In this document: piece by piece, positions 6,465 through 13,448 of the stretch
Layout: every line of letters starts with the position of its first letter
Position numbering within the stretch: position 1 is the first letter of the stretch
DNA from: Oscillospiraceae bacterium
GTDB lineage: Bacteria; Bacillota; Clostridia; Oscillospirales; Ruminococcaceae
DNA: 14,276 bases
Reading direction: 5' to 3'
Assembly: GCA_022792755.1 (NCBI GenBank)
Contig: JAAWBP010000135.1
Span: 1 to 14,276, forward strand
Position numbers and translations under genes: made by a program
The notes under the pieces: generated by a model
The model's database searches: none
What the model was told of the DNA's origin: nothing
Seen by the model: the letters and a program-made list of their open reading frames with translations, nothing else

Positions 6465-6489
6465 CACCGGCGGCGAACCGCCGCCGGTG
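6465..6489. other. Very GC-rich perfect hairpin
   Basis: CACCGGCGGCG and CGCCGCCGGTG form eleven perfect pairs around AAC. No T run follows on either strand, so it is not a standard terminator. It lies between the GH172 promoter and repeat copy C, in the 660-base divergent space between the GH172 and ABC genes. Confidence 0.55.
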
Positions 6490-6539
6490 ATTCGCATACC
6501 AACGCGCTGCCATTCTTTCAATTTTAAACCTGCGAGGCA

Positions 6540-6740
6540 CCTCGCGGGGCAGGGTACCTCTGCGGGACTGTGCCCAGGTGGGGCGATTTTGCACACCGGC
6601 ATTTTACCGATTTTAAGGCGGTTATCCTGCGAGGTACTTCGTACAAACTATGTGTCTCGCGGGTTACGAACCGATCAGTTCGGTATTGCCTGTGAATCGC
6701 GTTTGACAGCGGAGGCACTCCGCCCTGCCCGGCCACGGGC
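6540..6740 (+). repeat. Dispersed intergenic repeat, copy C
   Basis: Both modules are present. Module 1 (6540-6566) matches copy A at 24 of 27 bases, including 19 in a row; the small hairpin is kept, with one G-C pair of copy A changed to G-U. Just before it, CCTGCGAG can pair with CTCGCGGGG around GCAC. Module 2 starts at CTCGCGGG (6656-6663), shares TGAATCGCGTTTG (6693-6705) exactly with copy A, then carries a 17-base insertion (6706-6722) before CCCTGCCCGGCCACGGGC. The distance between modules is larger than in copy A. From 6741 to 6840 the DNA is A+T-rich and without a visible gene. Confidence 0.7.
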
Positions 6741-6849
6741 TAGAATCCAAAAAGGCGGATCGTATTTTGTGCAAAATTATCAAATAAGGTTGAATTTACC
6801 CACCATAAAACTAAATATTCGATCAACAATTTAATTCCTGTTCACAATT

Positions 6850-6872
6850 AATTCGGCGAATTTTGCTATGAT
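6850..6872 (+). promoter_or_regulatory. Probable promoter of the ABC operon with a palindromic site
   Basis: TATGAT at 6867-6872 is a fair -10 box; no strong -35 box stands at the right distance, the nearest candidates being within TTCACAATT (6841-6849). AATTCGGCGAATT at 6850-6862 is a perfect 13-base palindrome lying where the spacer would be, so it could be an operator. The leader to the first ATG would be about 55 bases. Confidence 0.45.
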
Positions 6873-6931
6873 AAAGGGGTTAAAGCGCATCCCTGTGATG
6901 GCTTGAAAATTGTGATCTGGAGGAGCTTTGT

Positions 6932-7879
6932 ATGATCGAAGTATCAAACCTCGCCAAACATTACGGCAGCAAAGCGGCGCTTGACGGCATCAGCTTTACC
7001 GTAAATGAGGGCGAAATTCTCGGCTTCCTGGGGCCGAACGGCGCCGGCAAGTCGACGACGATGAACATCCTCACGGGCTACCTGTCGTCCACCGAGGGGA
7101 CGGCGAAGGTCGGCGGGTTCGACGTGCTGGACAACCCCATCGAGGCCAAGCGGCTGATCGGCTATCTGCCGGAAAACCCGCCGCTCTATATGGACATGAC
7201 CGTCAAGGATTACCTCAATTTCATCTATGACCTCAAAAAGGTGAAGCTCCCGCGGGAAGACCATATCAAAGAGGTCTGCGGCTTGGTGAAGATCGAGCAC
7301 GTCGCTCACCGGCTGATTAAAAACCTCTCAAAAGGGTATAAACAGCGGGTGGGGCTGGCGCAGGCGCTCATCGGAAACCCAAAGGTGCTGATCCTGGACG
7401 AGCCCACCGTCGGGCTCGACCCGAAGCAGATCATTGACATCCGCAACCTGATCAAGAGCCTGGGCAAAAAGCACACCATCATCCTCTCCTCCCACATCCT
7501 GCCGGAGGTTCAGGCGATCTGCAGCCGGGTGATCGTCATCAACAACGGGAAGCTCGTCGCGGACGACACTGCGGAGAACCTCTCTAAAAACCTGTCGACC
7601 GACCACCGCTTCACGGTTCGGGTCGAGGGGCCGGAGTCCGACGTCTACCGGCTGCTCTCCACCATCCCCGCGATGAAAGAGGTTACCACGCTGGGCGAAA
7701 AGGAGCCCGGCTGCTACGATTACATCATCGAGAGCAAGCCGGACACCGACTGCCGGCGCGAGATGTTCAAGCGCCTTGCAGAGCGGAATTTCCCGATCCT
7801 GGGCCTGCGTTCCAGCGAACTGACGCTCGAGGATATCTTCCTCCAGCTGACCGATTCCAAAAGCGGAGGTGCGAAATAA
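6932..7879 (+). CDS. ABC transporter ATP-binding protein, GldA-like
   Basis: A 315-residue cytoplasmic ATPase of the ABC-2 exporter class. The Walker A motif is GPNGAGKS (34-41), the signature LSKGYKQRVG (132-141), Walker B VLILDEP (152-158) and the switch histidine is in SSHIL (His188). The Q-loop region reads GYLPENPPLY, with Glu where many ABC proteins have Gln; this is common in the GldA/CcmA-like group. The extra C-terminal part (about 215-315) is typical of drug- or polysaccharide-type ABC-2 ATPases. GGAGGAG before the ATG fixes the start. Its stop codon directly abuts the ATG of the permease gene. The ATPase presumably powers that permease. GldA is the nearest named relative, but gliding is not implied. 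Confidence 0.93.
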   Translation: MIEVSNLAKHYGSKAALDGISFTVNEGEILGFLGPNGAGKSTTMNILTGYLSSTEGTAKVGGFDVLDNPIEAKRLIGYLPENPPLYMDMTVKDYLNFIYDLKKVKLPREDHIKEVCGLVKIEHVAHRLIKNLSKGYKQRVGLAQALIGNPKVLILDEPTVGLDPKQIIDIRNLIKSLGKKHTIILSSHILPEVQAICSRVIVINNGKLVADDTAENLSKNLSTDHRFTVRVEGPESDVYRLLSTIPAMKEVTTLGEKEPGCYDYIIESKPDTDCRREMFKRLAERNFPILGLRSSELTLEDIFLQLTDSKSGGAK

Positions 7880-8581
7880 ATGTTAGCAGTTTTCAGACGT
7901 GAGCTCAACGCTTACTTTTCTTCGGCGATCGGCTATGTCTTTCTGGTCGTTTTCTACATCGTGACCGCCATTCCGTTCTCCCTTATGATGCTCTCCTTCA
8001 GCAGCGACCTCGCGGTCGTCTACAGCTGGACCTTCACCGTGCTGATGTTCATCGTCCCGATCCTCACCATGCGGCTTTTCAGCGAGGAGCGCAAGCAGAA
8101 GACCGATCAGGCTCTCCTGACCGCGCCGGTCAACCTGAATGCGATCGTCGTCGGTAAATTCCTCGCCGCCTTTTGCGTCCTCGCGATGGGGATCGCCGTC
8201 ATCCTGGTTTACGCCATTGTCCTGGCTGTCTTCTCCACCATGGACTGGGCGGTCGTCATCGGCAGCCTGGCCGGAACGCTCCTGATGGGTGCGGCCTTGG
8301 TTTCGGTCGGGATGTTTATCTCCTCCCTGACCGAAAACCAGGTGGTTGCGGCGGTCGGCGCGCTGGTCTGCTGCATGGTGCTGATGATGCTCAACGTCGT
8401 CAGTTCGGCTGTCCCGGCGGGTTTCCTCCGCGACTGCCTCAACTCGCTCGCCTTCTACAACCGCTATTACCCGCTGACGGCGGGCGTTTTCAACGCGGCT
8501 GATCTGCTGTATTTCATCAGCTTCATCGTCGTGTTCAACTTTTTGACCATGCGCGTGCTCGAGAAGAGACGCTGGGCGTAA
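7880..8581 (+). CDS. ABC-2 type permease, GldF-like
   Basis: A 233-residue integral membrane protein with about six hydrophobic segments, near residues 17-38, 48-65, 92-118, 123-148, 153-175 and 205-225. Between the second and third is RLFSEERKQKTDQALLTAPV (65-84), the conserved cytoplasmic stretch of this ABC-2 subfamily, likely the coupling region for the ATPase. The N-terminus MLAVFRRELNAYFSS is also typical. GGAGGTG stands about ten bases before the ATG, inside the previous gene. One permease gene is present, so the channel is probably a homodimer. The substrate is unknown. Confidence 0.92.
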   Translation: MLAVFRRELNAYFSSAIGYVFLVVFYIVTAIPFSLMMLSFSSDLAVVYSWTFTVLMFIVPILTMRLFSEERKQKTDQALLTAPVNLNAIVVGKFLAAFCVLAMGIAVILVYAIVLAVFSTMDWAVVIGSLAGTLLMGAALVSVGMFISSLTENQVVAAVGALVCCMVLMMLNVVSSAVPAGFLRDCLNSLAFYNRYYPLTAGVFNAADLLYFISFIVVFNFLTMRVLEKRRWA

Positions 8582-8595
8582 GGGGGAGAATGAAG

Positions 8596-10074
8596 ATGAA
8601 GATCAAAAAACCGAATTTTACCAAAAAACGGAACTTCAAATACGGCGCCGTCGCAACGGCGATCACCGTCGGCTTCGTGGCGCTGGTCGTCGTGGTAAAT
8701 ATCATCGCGACCCTGCTCCTCGACAAATACCCCCTGACGCTGGACTTGACCAACAGCGGCCGGTACGAGATTTCGCAGGAGTCGATCGACTACGTCTCTT
8801 CCCTCAGCCGCGACGTCACCATTTATGTGCTGGCGGACGAGACTTATTTTTCCGACCCGTCGAATCCCTATGTCTACCAGGTGGGCGAAACCTTGAAAAA
8901 GTATGCGCAGTACAGCGATCGGGTCACCCTTTCCTTTATCGATCTGGAAAGCAACCCCGGATTCGCCTCCCGCTATCCGAGTGAAACTTTCGCGGTGGGG
9001 GATATCCTGGTGGAATCCGACCTGCGAATCCAGAAATTCAGCTACCAAGACCTGTTCGACATCGGCTACAACAGCAGCACCGGCAGCGTGTCGTCGGTTT
9101 CTTCCCACGCGGAGGAGACGATGACCAGCGCCCTGCTCTATGTCACCGACGAGGATCCCACCGGCGTTGCTGTGACTGAGGGCCACGGGGAAAACGCGGT
9201 TGCGGGACTCACCGGCCTCCTTGGGAAAAACGGCTTTGAGCTTGAGACGGTCAGGACGCTGGGGGCGGAGATCAGCCCGGATGCCCAGATCGTCATCGTC
9301 GCCGCGCCGACCATCGATTTCACCGAGGAAGAGATCAAAAAGCTCGACAGCTTCTTAGTCAACGGCGGCGCCTACGGCAAGCAGCTGATCTATATCGCCG
9401 ACCCCGGCCAGCCGAAGCTCCCGAACCTGGAGACCTTCTTAGCGGAATGGGGGATCGGGTTCGAAGAGGGCGTAGTGGTCGAGACCGATGCCAACCGGAT
9501 CTATTATAATGCGTATTTCTCCATCCAGAACGCCGACAGCCTCGACCTGGATTTCATCGGCAGAACGGAAGCGCTGAAGGCGCCGATCGTCATGTACAAC
9601 GTCCGCCCGGTCGTCACCCTCTTCGATGCGCAGAACCTCCGCAGCACCAAGGTGCTCTGTACGACCTACGACAGCTCGGTTCTCGCCCCACTGAACATTC
9701 CGGACGGCTATGATCCTTCGAATGAGCAGAAGCAGGTCTTCAACACGATTGTGGCGGGGCAGCGGGAAAGCGACGCGACCGCCGGGGGCGAAGTCACCCG
9801 CTCGACCGTCGTCGCCTTCGCCTCCAGCAATATGTTTGCCTCCGGGATCGGGGACTCCGAAACCTTTGGAAACAGCCAGTATATCGTCTCGCTCTTCAAC
9901 GAGATGACCGGCAAGGAAGCGGCGATTACGGTCGCCTCAAAGGATTTGTCCGCGGTTCGGCTCGAGATCAACGCGACGACGGCGATCGTGCTCGGGGTCG
10001 TCTTTGTGGCGGTCCTGCCGCTGGCAGTGCTGGTGATCGGCTTGGTGGTATTCTTGCGCAGGAGGAATCTGTAA
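8596..10074 (+). CDS. GldG-like ABC exporter auxiliary protein (ABC_transp_aux domain)
   Basis: A 492-residue protein with a basic N-terminus, one membrane segment at about 17-42, a large extracytoplasmic domain, a second segment at about 462-487 and the basic tail RRRNL. Features of the GldG / ABC_transp_aux family are visible: DLTNSGRYEIS (50-60) just outside the membrane, MTSALLYVTD (176-185), TEGHGE (194-199) and a Rossmann-like stretch IVIVAAPTIDFTEEEIKKLDSF that resembles GATase-like folds. In most relatives this protein sits with the ATPase and permease and is thought to act outside the membrane. The ATG at 8596 is preferred over the one at 8590 because GGAG is seven bases away from it and only one from the other. 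The gap to the permease gene is 14 bases and to the next gene 3. Confidence 0.88.
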   Translation: MKIKKPNFTKKRNFKYGAVATAITVGFVALVVVVNIIATLLLDKYPLTLDLTNSGRYEISQESIDYVSSLSRDVTIYVLADETYFSDPSNPYVYQVGETLKKYAQYSDRVTLSFIDLESNPGFASRYPSETFAVGDILVESDLRIQKFSYQDLFDIGYNSSTGSVSSVSSHAEETMTSALLYVTDEDPTGVAVTEGHGENAVAGLTGLLGKNGFELETVRTLGAEISPDAQIVIVAAPTIDFTEEEIKKLDSFLVNGGAYGKQLIYIADPGQPKLPNLETFLAEWGIGFEEGVVVETDANRIYYNAYFSIQNADSLDLDFIGRTEALKAPIVMYNVRPVVTLFDAQNLRSTKVLCTTYDSSVLAPLNIPDGYDPSNEQKQVFNTIVAGQRESDATAGGEVTRSTVVAFASSNMFASGIGDSETFGNSQYIVSLFNEMTGKEAAITVASKDLSAVRLEINATTAIVLGVVFVAVLPLAVLVIGLVVFLRRRNL

Positions 10075-10077
10075 TCT

Positions 10078-11565
10078 ATGAATAAAAAGAAAAAAGTCCT
10101 GCTGGTCGGCGGAATTGTCCTCCTCGTGCTGGTCGGCGTGCTGGCGGCCCTTCTCCTGTTCAGCCCGGAGGAAGAAGAGGGTGTGGACAGCAGTTCTTCC
10201 GATTCTACGGTGAACCTTCTTGAGAAAAATATCAACACCTTGACAAAGCTGACGATCAAAAACGAAAAAGACGAGATCGTCATGACCCAGTCGGAGGACG
10301 GCGTTTTCGCTGTTGAAGCGCTCAAAGGGCTGCCCACCGACCAGAGCAGCGTCAAGGAGGTGTTTTCCGCTATGGCGGTGATCGACGCTGTTAAGGTTGT
10401 GAGCGATTCCCCCGAAAACCTCGAGGAATATGGGCTTGCCGATCCTAAGACGGTCGTGGAAGCCACCCAGAAGGACGGGGAGCGCTATTCACTGAAAATC
10501 GGGGTGAAAAGCCCGCTCAACGACGGTTATTACGCCATGCTGGACGGCGACCCGAAGCTCTATCTCGTACAGATCAACCCCTATGGTTATCTCAGCACAA
10601 AGGCTGGGAAGGACTATCTTTCAAAGGCGTTGACCTCCAACGATGAAGGGAAAGAAGTAGAGGAACTCGTCCAGAAAATCACCCTTTCCAGGGAGGATAC
10701 CGGCAGAGAGCTCGTTTTTGAACAGGTGGAGAACGACGCAGAGGCGCATTACAGCCCGATGTATGCCAGCGCCTTTGTCATGACTTCGCCGGTGAAGGCC
10801 TACGTTGAGAGCACCTATTTCGGGGACGTCGCCGATGCTGCGGTTTCGTTCGATGCGGCCTCGGTCGTCGGCATCTTCCCGACCCAGGAGCAGCTCGGAG
10901 AATATGGGCTGCTGGAGCCTACGGCCGTCTACACTGCCTTCATGAAAGATGGCTCCCAGGTTCAGGTCAAGGTGGGGAAGGCCTGCTACAGCGACCCAGC
11001 TGCGGAGGACGAGAAGGCTGGGACGGAAATCACCGGTTACTATGTACAGCTCGTGGGGCGCGATGCGGTTTACTATGCCAGAACCGGGCAGATGCCGTTT
11101 TTGACGACCACAGTTTTCGACATGATTTCCCAGATTCCCTTTGCGCCCAACATCACCCAGGTGGACACCTTGACCATTTCGGCCGAGGGAGTAGAATATC
11201 TGATCGACTTCGTCCAGACGGAAACTGGCTCTGACTCGAATTCCGTCGAGGTCACCGGCACGGTGAACGGAAAAGAGGTCGACAAGGACAAACTAGCCAA
11301 TTTCTATATCTATGTCGTCTCCGCTCTTGCGAATGAGCTTTACACCGAGACCCCCGCCGGTTCGCCGATCCTCACGCTGACCTTCCGGTTCAACGATGCC
11401 TCGCTGAGCCCGCTCACCGTCGCATTCCACGACGTTGGGGATCGAAAAGCGTCGATCACGGTCAACGGGCAAACCCGCTTTGCGACCAGGATGGCTTATG
11501 TAACCGCCTTTTTTGAAAATGTGAAGGCGATTGCGGCAAACCAGGCGATCAACCCGAACTATTAA
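10078..11565 (+). CDS. DUF4340 domain protein, membrane-anchored, with a repeated unit
   Basis: A 495-residue protein with a Lys-rich start and one membrane segment (about 7-28), followed by an acidic Ser-rich linker (30-45) and a long extracytoplasmic region. DUF4340 proteins accompany GldG-like genes in many bacteria; their role is unknown. A unit appears twice: EEYGLADP (116-123) followed by a KDGERYSLKIG strand pair and GYYAMLDGDPKLYLV, and GEYGLLEP (274-281) followed by KDGSQVQVKVG and GYYVQLVGRDAVYYA. This suggests an internal duplication. AGGAGG lies twelve bases before the ATG, a long spacing. Last gene of the operon; a strong terminator follows. It is probably an extracytoplasmic partner of the transporter. 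Confidence 0.88.
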   Translation: MNKKKKVLLVGGIVLLVLVGVLAALLLFSPEEEEGVDSSSSDSTVNLLEKNINTLTKLTIKNEKDEIVMTQSEDGVFAVEALKGLPTDQSSVKEVFSAMAVIDAVKVVSDSPENLEEYGLADPKTVVEATQKDGERYSLKIGVKSPLNDGYYAMLDGDPKLYLVQINPYGYLSTKAGKDYLSKALTSNDEGKEVEELVQKITLSREDTGRELVFEQVENDAEAHYSPMYASAFVMTSPVKAYVESTYFGDVADAAVSFDAASVVGIFPTQEQLGEYGLLEPTAVYTAFMKDGSQVQVKVGKACYSDPAAEDEKAGTEITGYYVQLVGRDAVYYARTGQMPFLTTTVFDMISQIPFAPNITQVDTLTISAEGVEYLIDFVQTETGSDSNSVEVTGTVNGKEVDKDKLANFYIYVVSALANELYTETPAGSPILTLTFRFNDASLSPLTVAFHDVGDRKASITVNGQTRFATRMAYVTAFFENVKAIAANQAINPNY

Positions 11566-11590
11566 AGATTGAAAAAAAGAAAGTTAAAGG

Positions 11591-11631
11591 ATCAGTGCAG
11601 TCTCGGTTTTTCGAGGCTGCACTGATTTTTT
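11591..11631 (+). terminator. Strong intrinsic terminator of the ABC operon
   Basis: ATCAGTGCAG-T-CTCG and CGAG-G-CTGCACTGAT form a fifteen-pair stem with one G-U around a T-rich loop, followed by a run of T. It starts 26 bases after the DUF4340 stop codon. Confidence 0.92.
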
Positions 11632-11639
11632 AAGCGCCA

Positions 11640-11884
11640 AAAACAAGCCTCTATTAAAGAATGAATCCCTGTCGGATACTATCCTGCATAAAACGCTGTT
11701 TTGCAGGCATTTACTTTTTTCTGGACTCATTCAAGGCTTGCTATAGTACATCGGACATGCTTTGCAGCCGCCCCATCTTCATCTCATTTCCTGTTTGTCG
11801 GGAAGATCGATTCGTCCCGGATCATGTGCGTTTTACCCCGTCCCGCCGGCCATGGCGACAGGCGTTAACCCTGTTTTTGGTATT
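11640..11884. other. Gene-free interval with small hairpins
   Basis: I see no credible gene here; the one ORF on the plus strand (11661-11921) has no ribosome binding site and an implausible composition rich in Cys, Phe and Arg. Small stems are present: CCTGC..AAAAC/GTTTT.GCAGG at 11683-11707, CGGGA/TCCCG near 11800-11820, and ACAGG/CCTGT followed by TTTT near 11860-11880. The interval may be a decayed gene or part of a long regulatory region. Confidence 0.35.
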
Positions 11885-11938
11885 CTTACAAAAATGTAAG
11901 CCGAAAGTCATATGGACGTAAGGCTGATGTGATAAAAT
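11885..11938 (+). promoter_or_regulatory. Extended -10 promoter with upstream inverted repeat
   Basis: TGATAAAAT (11930-11938) is an extended -10 box (TG-n-TAAAAT); no clear -35 box is present, which suits an activated or extended -10 promoter. CTTACA-AAAA-TGTAAG (11885-11900) is a perfect inverted repeat just upstream of the -35 position and could bind an activator. The start would be near 11945, about 100 bases before the lipoprotein gene. Confidence 0.5.
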
Positions 11939-12043
11939 GAATACAGCGGTAAAAAACAGACAAAAAGAAAAATAAAAATTTATAGAGATGAGGCAGTTTT
12001 GTGACGGCAGAATTTGCTTTGATCAATGAGGGAGGCTATCGTG

Positions 12044-12592
12044 ATGTTTCGAAAGTCGATTGTTTCTGGATGTCTCGCGCTGTTGGTACTGCTGACCGGC
12101 CTTACCGGCTGCAGTTTGACAAGGGAACTGGCAGGCGGCGTTGTAAAAGAGCTGAAAGAAAATGAGGACGGAATCCGCCGGGAATTGGTGGAACTCTGGA
12201 ACGGCTTTCTGGACGAAGTGAATGATTGGGCGGAGGCCGCTGCAAGACGCTCTGTCACCGAGGACGCCGCCCTCAAAGGGGAAAGGAGAAAAGGCGCCGA
12301 CAATTATACGGGAAGCTATGAAGCAGACTATGAGCGCTTTACCGGTGAAGAGTATATTTTCGGCGGGACTGTCCTGAAACGCAGAAATGGAAACGATTTA
12401 AGGGCGGTTTATTCGCTGTCGGTTCAGTCCGGTACGGCGGCGTTGTACTGGCTGGACGGAGAGGAAGAGCATCTAATTGCGGATGCATCCGGTTCCGGCA
12501 GATATGAATTTACGATACATGCCGGCGGCAATTTTATTGTGTTGAAGGGCGAAGACTTTACCGGAGGATTGTCGCTGACGGTCGAGGAGTAA
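12044..12592 (+). CDS. Small lipoprotein of unknown function
   Basis: A 182-residue protein with a lipoprotein signal peptide: MFRK, a hydrophobic core, then the lipobox GLTGC with Cys23 as the lipidated residue. The mature protein would be anchored on the outer face of the membrane. Residues from about 27 to 75 look helical and charged; from about 90 the sequence is beta-rich and Gly-rich (EEYIFGGTVLKRRNG, ALYWLDGEEEHLIADASGSGRYEF, GGNFIVLKGEDFTGGLSLTVEE), suggesting a small beta-sandwich. No known family is recognised. GGGAGG lies nine bases before the ATG at 12044; an upstream ATG at 12026 overlaps that site and is less likely. The next gene begins 10 bases after the stop, so they are probably co-transcribed. 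Its base composition is more A+T-rich than the ABC operon. Confidence 0.85.
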   Translation: MFRKSIVSGCLALLVLLTGLTGCSLTRELAGGVVKELKENEDGIRRELVELWNGFLDEVNDWAEAAARRSVTEDAALKGERRKGADNYTGSYEADYERFTGEEYIFGGTVLKRRNGNDLRAVYSLSVQSGTAALYWLDGEEEHLIADASGSGRYEFTIHAGGNFIVLKGEDFTGGLSLTVEE

Positions 12593-12602
12593 AACAGGTG
12601 CG

Positions 12603-13340
12603 GTGAAACGAATGAGCAGAAAAAATAGAAGAAAGCCGATAAGGAAGATTGTATTTCGTATAATTGCCTCATTTCTGATAATTGCGCTGTCGATAAGCGG
12701 ATTTTTTGGCGTGGAAGGTTATCTTATGTATCAGAACGCCGTAAAAGACAAGCCGATTGCAGAGATTGCCGAAACAGTAAGGAATCAAGAGGGTTTCACG
12801 AAATACGAAGATCTGCCTCCTATATACGTAGACGCTGTGATAGCAGCTGAAGATCAACGGTTTGAGACGCATTGCGGCATAGATGTGCGGGCGATTATCA
12901 GGGCCCTATGGACGAATTTGATCACCCTGTCCTTTGCGGAGGGCGGCAGCACGATTACGCAGCAGGTCGCCAAAAACCAGTTGTTCACACAGGAAAAGAA
13001 GGTCGAACGAAAATTCGCAGAAATTTTTGCTGCGTTTGCGCTCGAAAAAGAATACAGCAAACAGGAACTGTTTGAAATATATGTGAATACAATTTATTTC
13101 GGAAGCGGATATTATGGGATTCATGAGGCCTCGCAGGGGTATTTTAAAAAGAATCCGCAGGACTTGACAGACTATGAAGCTATTCTGCTCGCGGGCCTTC
13201 CAAATGCACCATCTGCATATTCGCCTGATCATAACATTGATCTTGCAAAAAAGAGGATGTCCGTCGTCCTGGATCGTATGGTGAGATGCGGTAAAATCAC
13301 ACGGGATAGGGCTTCTAAGATTTTAAACGGTGAACAATGA
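12603..13340 (+). CDS. Monofunctional peptidoglycan glycosyltransferase (GT51)
   Basis: A 245-residue protein that should polymerise lipid II into glycan strands at the outer face of the membrane. It has a basic N-terminus, one membrane anchor (about 17-40) and a single GT51 domain with no transpeptidase domain, so it is of the MtgA/MGT type. The motifs are intact: EDQRFETHCGID (83-94) with catalytic Glu83, GGSTITQQVAKN (114-125), RKFAE with the second catalytic Glu140, KEYSKQELFEIYVNTIYFG and GYYGIHEAS. The C-terminus ends soon after the domain. The start is uncertain: GTG at 12603 follows AGGTG closely, while ATG at 12612 has only GGTG nearby. It probably shares a transcript with the lipoprotein gene. 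Confidence 0.92.
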   Translation: MKRMSRKNRRKPIRKIVFRIIASFLIIALSISGFFGVEGYLMYQNAVKDKPIAEIAETVRNQEGFTKYEDLPPIYVDAVIAAEDQRFETHCGIDVRAIIRALWTNLITLSFAEGGSTITQQVAKNQLFTQEKKVERKFAEIFAAFALEKEYSKQELFEIYVNTIYFGSGYYGIHEASQGYFKKNPQDLTDYEAILLAGLPNAPSAYSPDHNIDLAKKRMSVVLDRMVRCGKITRDRASKILNGEQ

Positions 13341-13345
13341 TGCGC

Positions 13346-13391
13346 AAAAATCCGCTGAGGAAAGGCTGTCGGGCTGTTTTCTCAGCGGATT
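13346..13391 (-). terminator. Terminator of sleB
   Basis: AATCCGCTGAG (13349-13359) and CTCAGCGGATT (13381-13391) form eleven perfect pairs around a 21-base loop. On the minus strand the stem is followed by TTT, giving five T in a row with the stem end. On the plus strand no T run follows, so it suits sleB better than the glycosyltransferase gene. Confidence 0.7.
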
Positions 13392-13448
13392 CAGAATGCG
13401 CGGGAATTCAGTTGTGTTTTTACTGCTCTGTCCTTGATTTTGACATGA

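Noticed and set aside
11885..11900. The inverted repeat TTACA-AAAA-TGTAA as a BlaI/CopY-type operator.
   Set aside because: Those operators have a two- or three-base centre between TACA and TGTA, whereas here it is four, and no BlaI/CopY gene is present. It is kept only as an unassigned inverted repeat.
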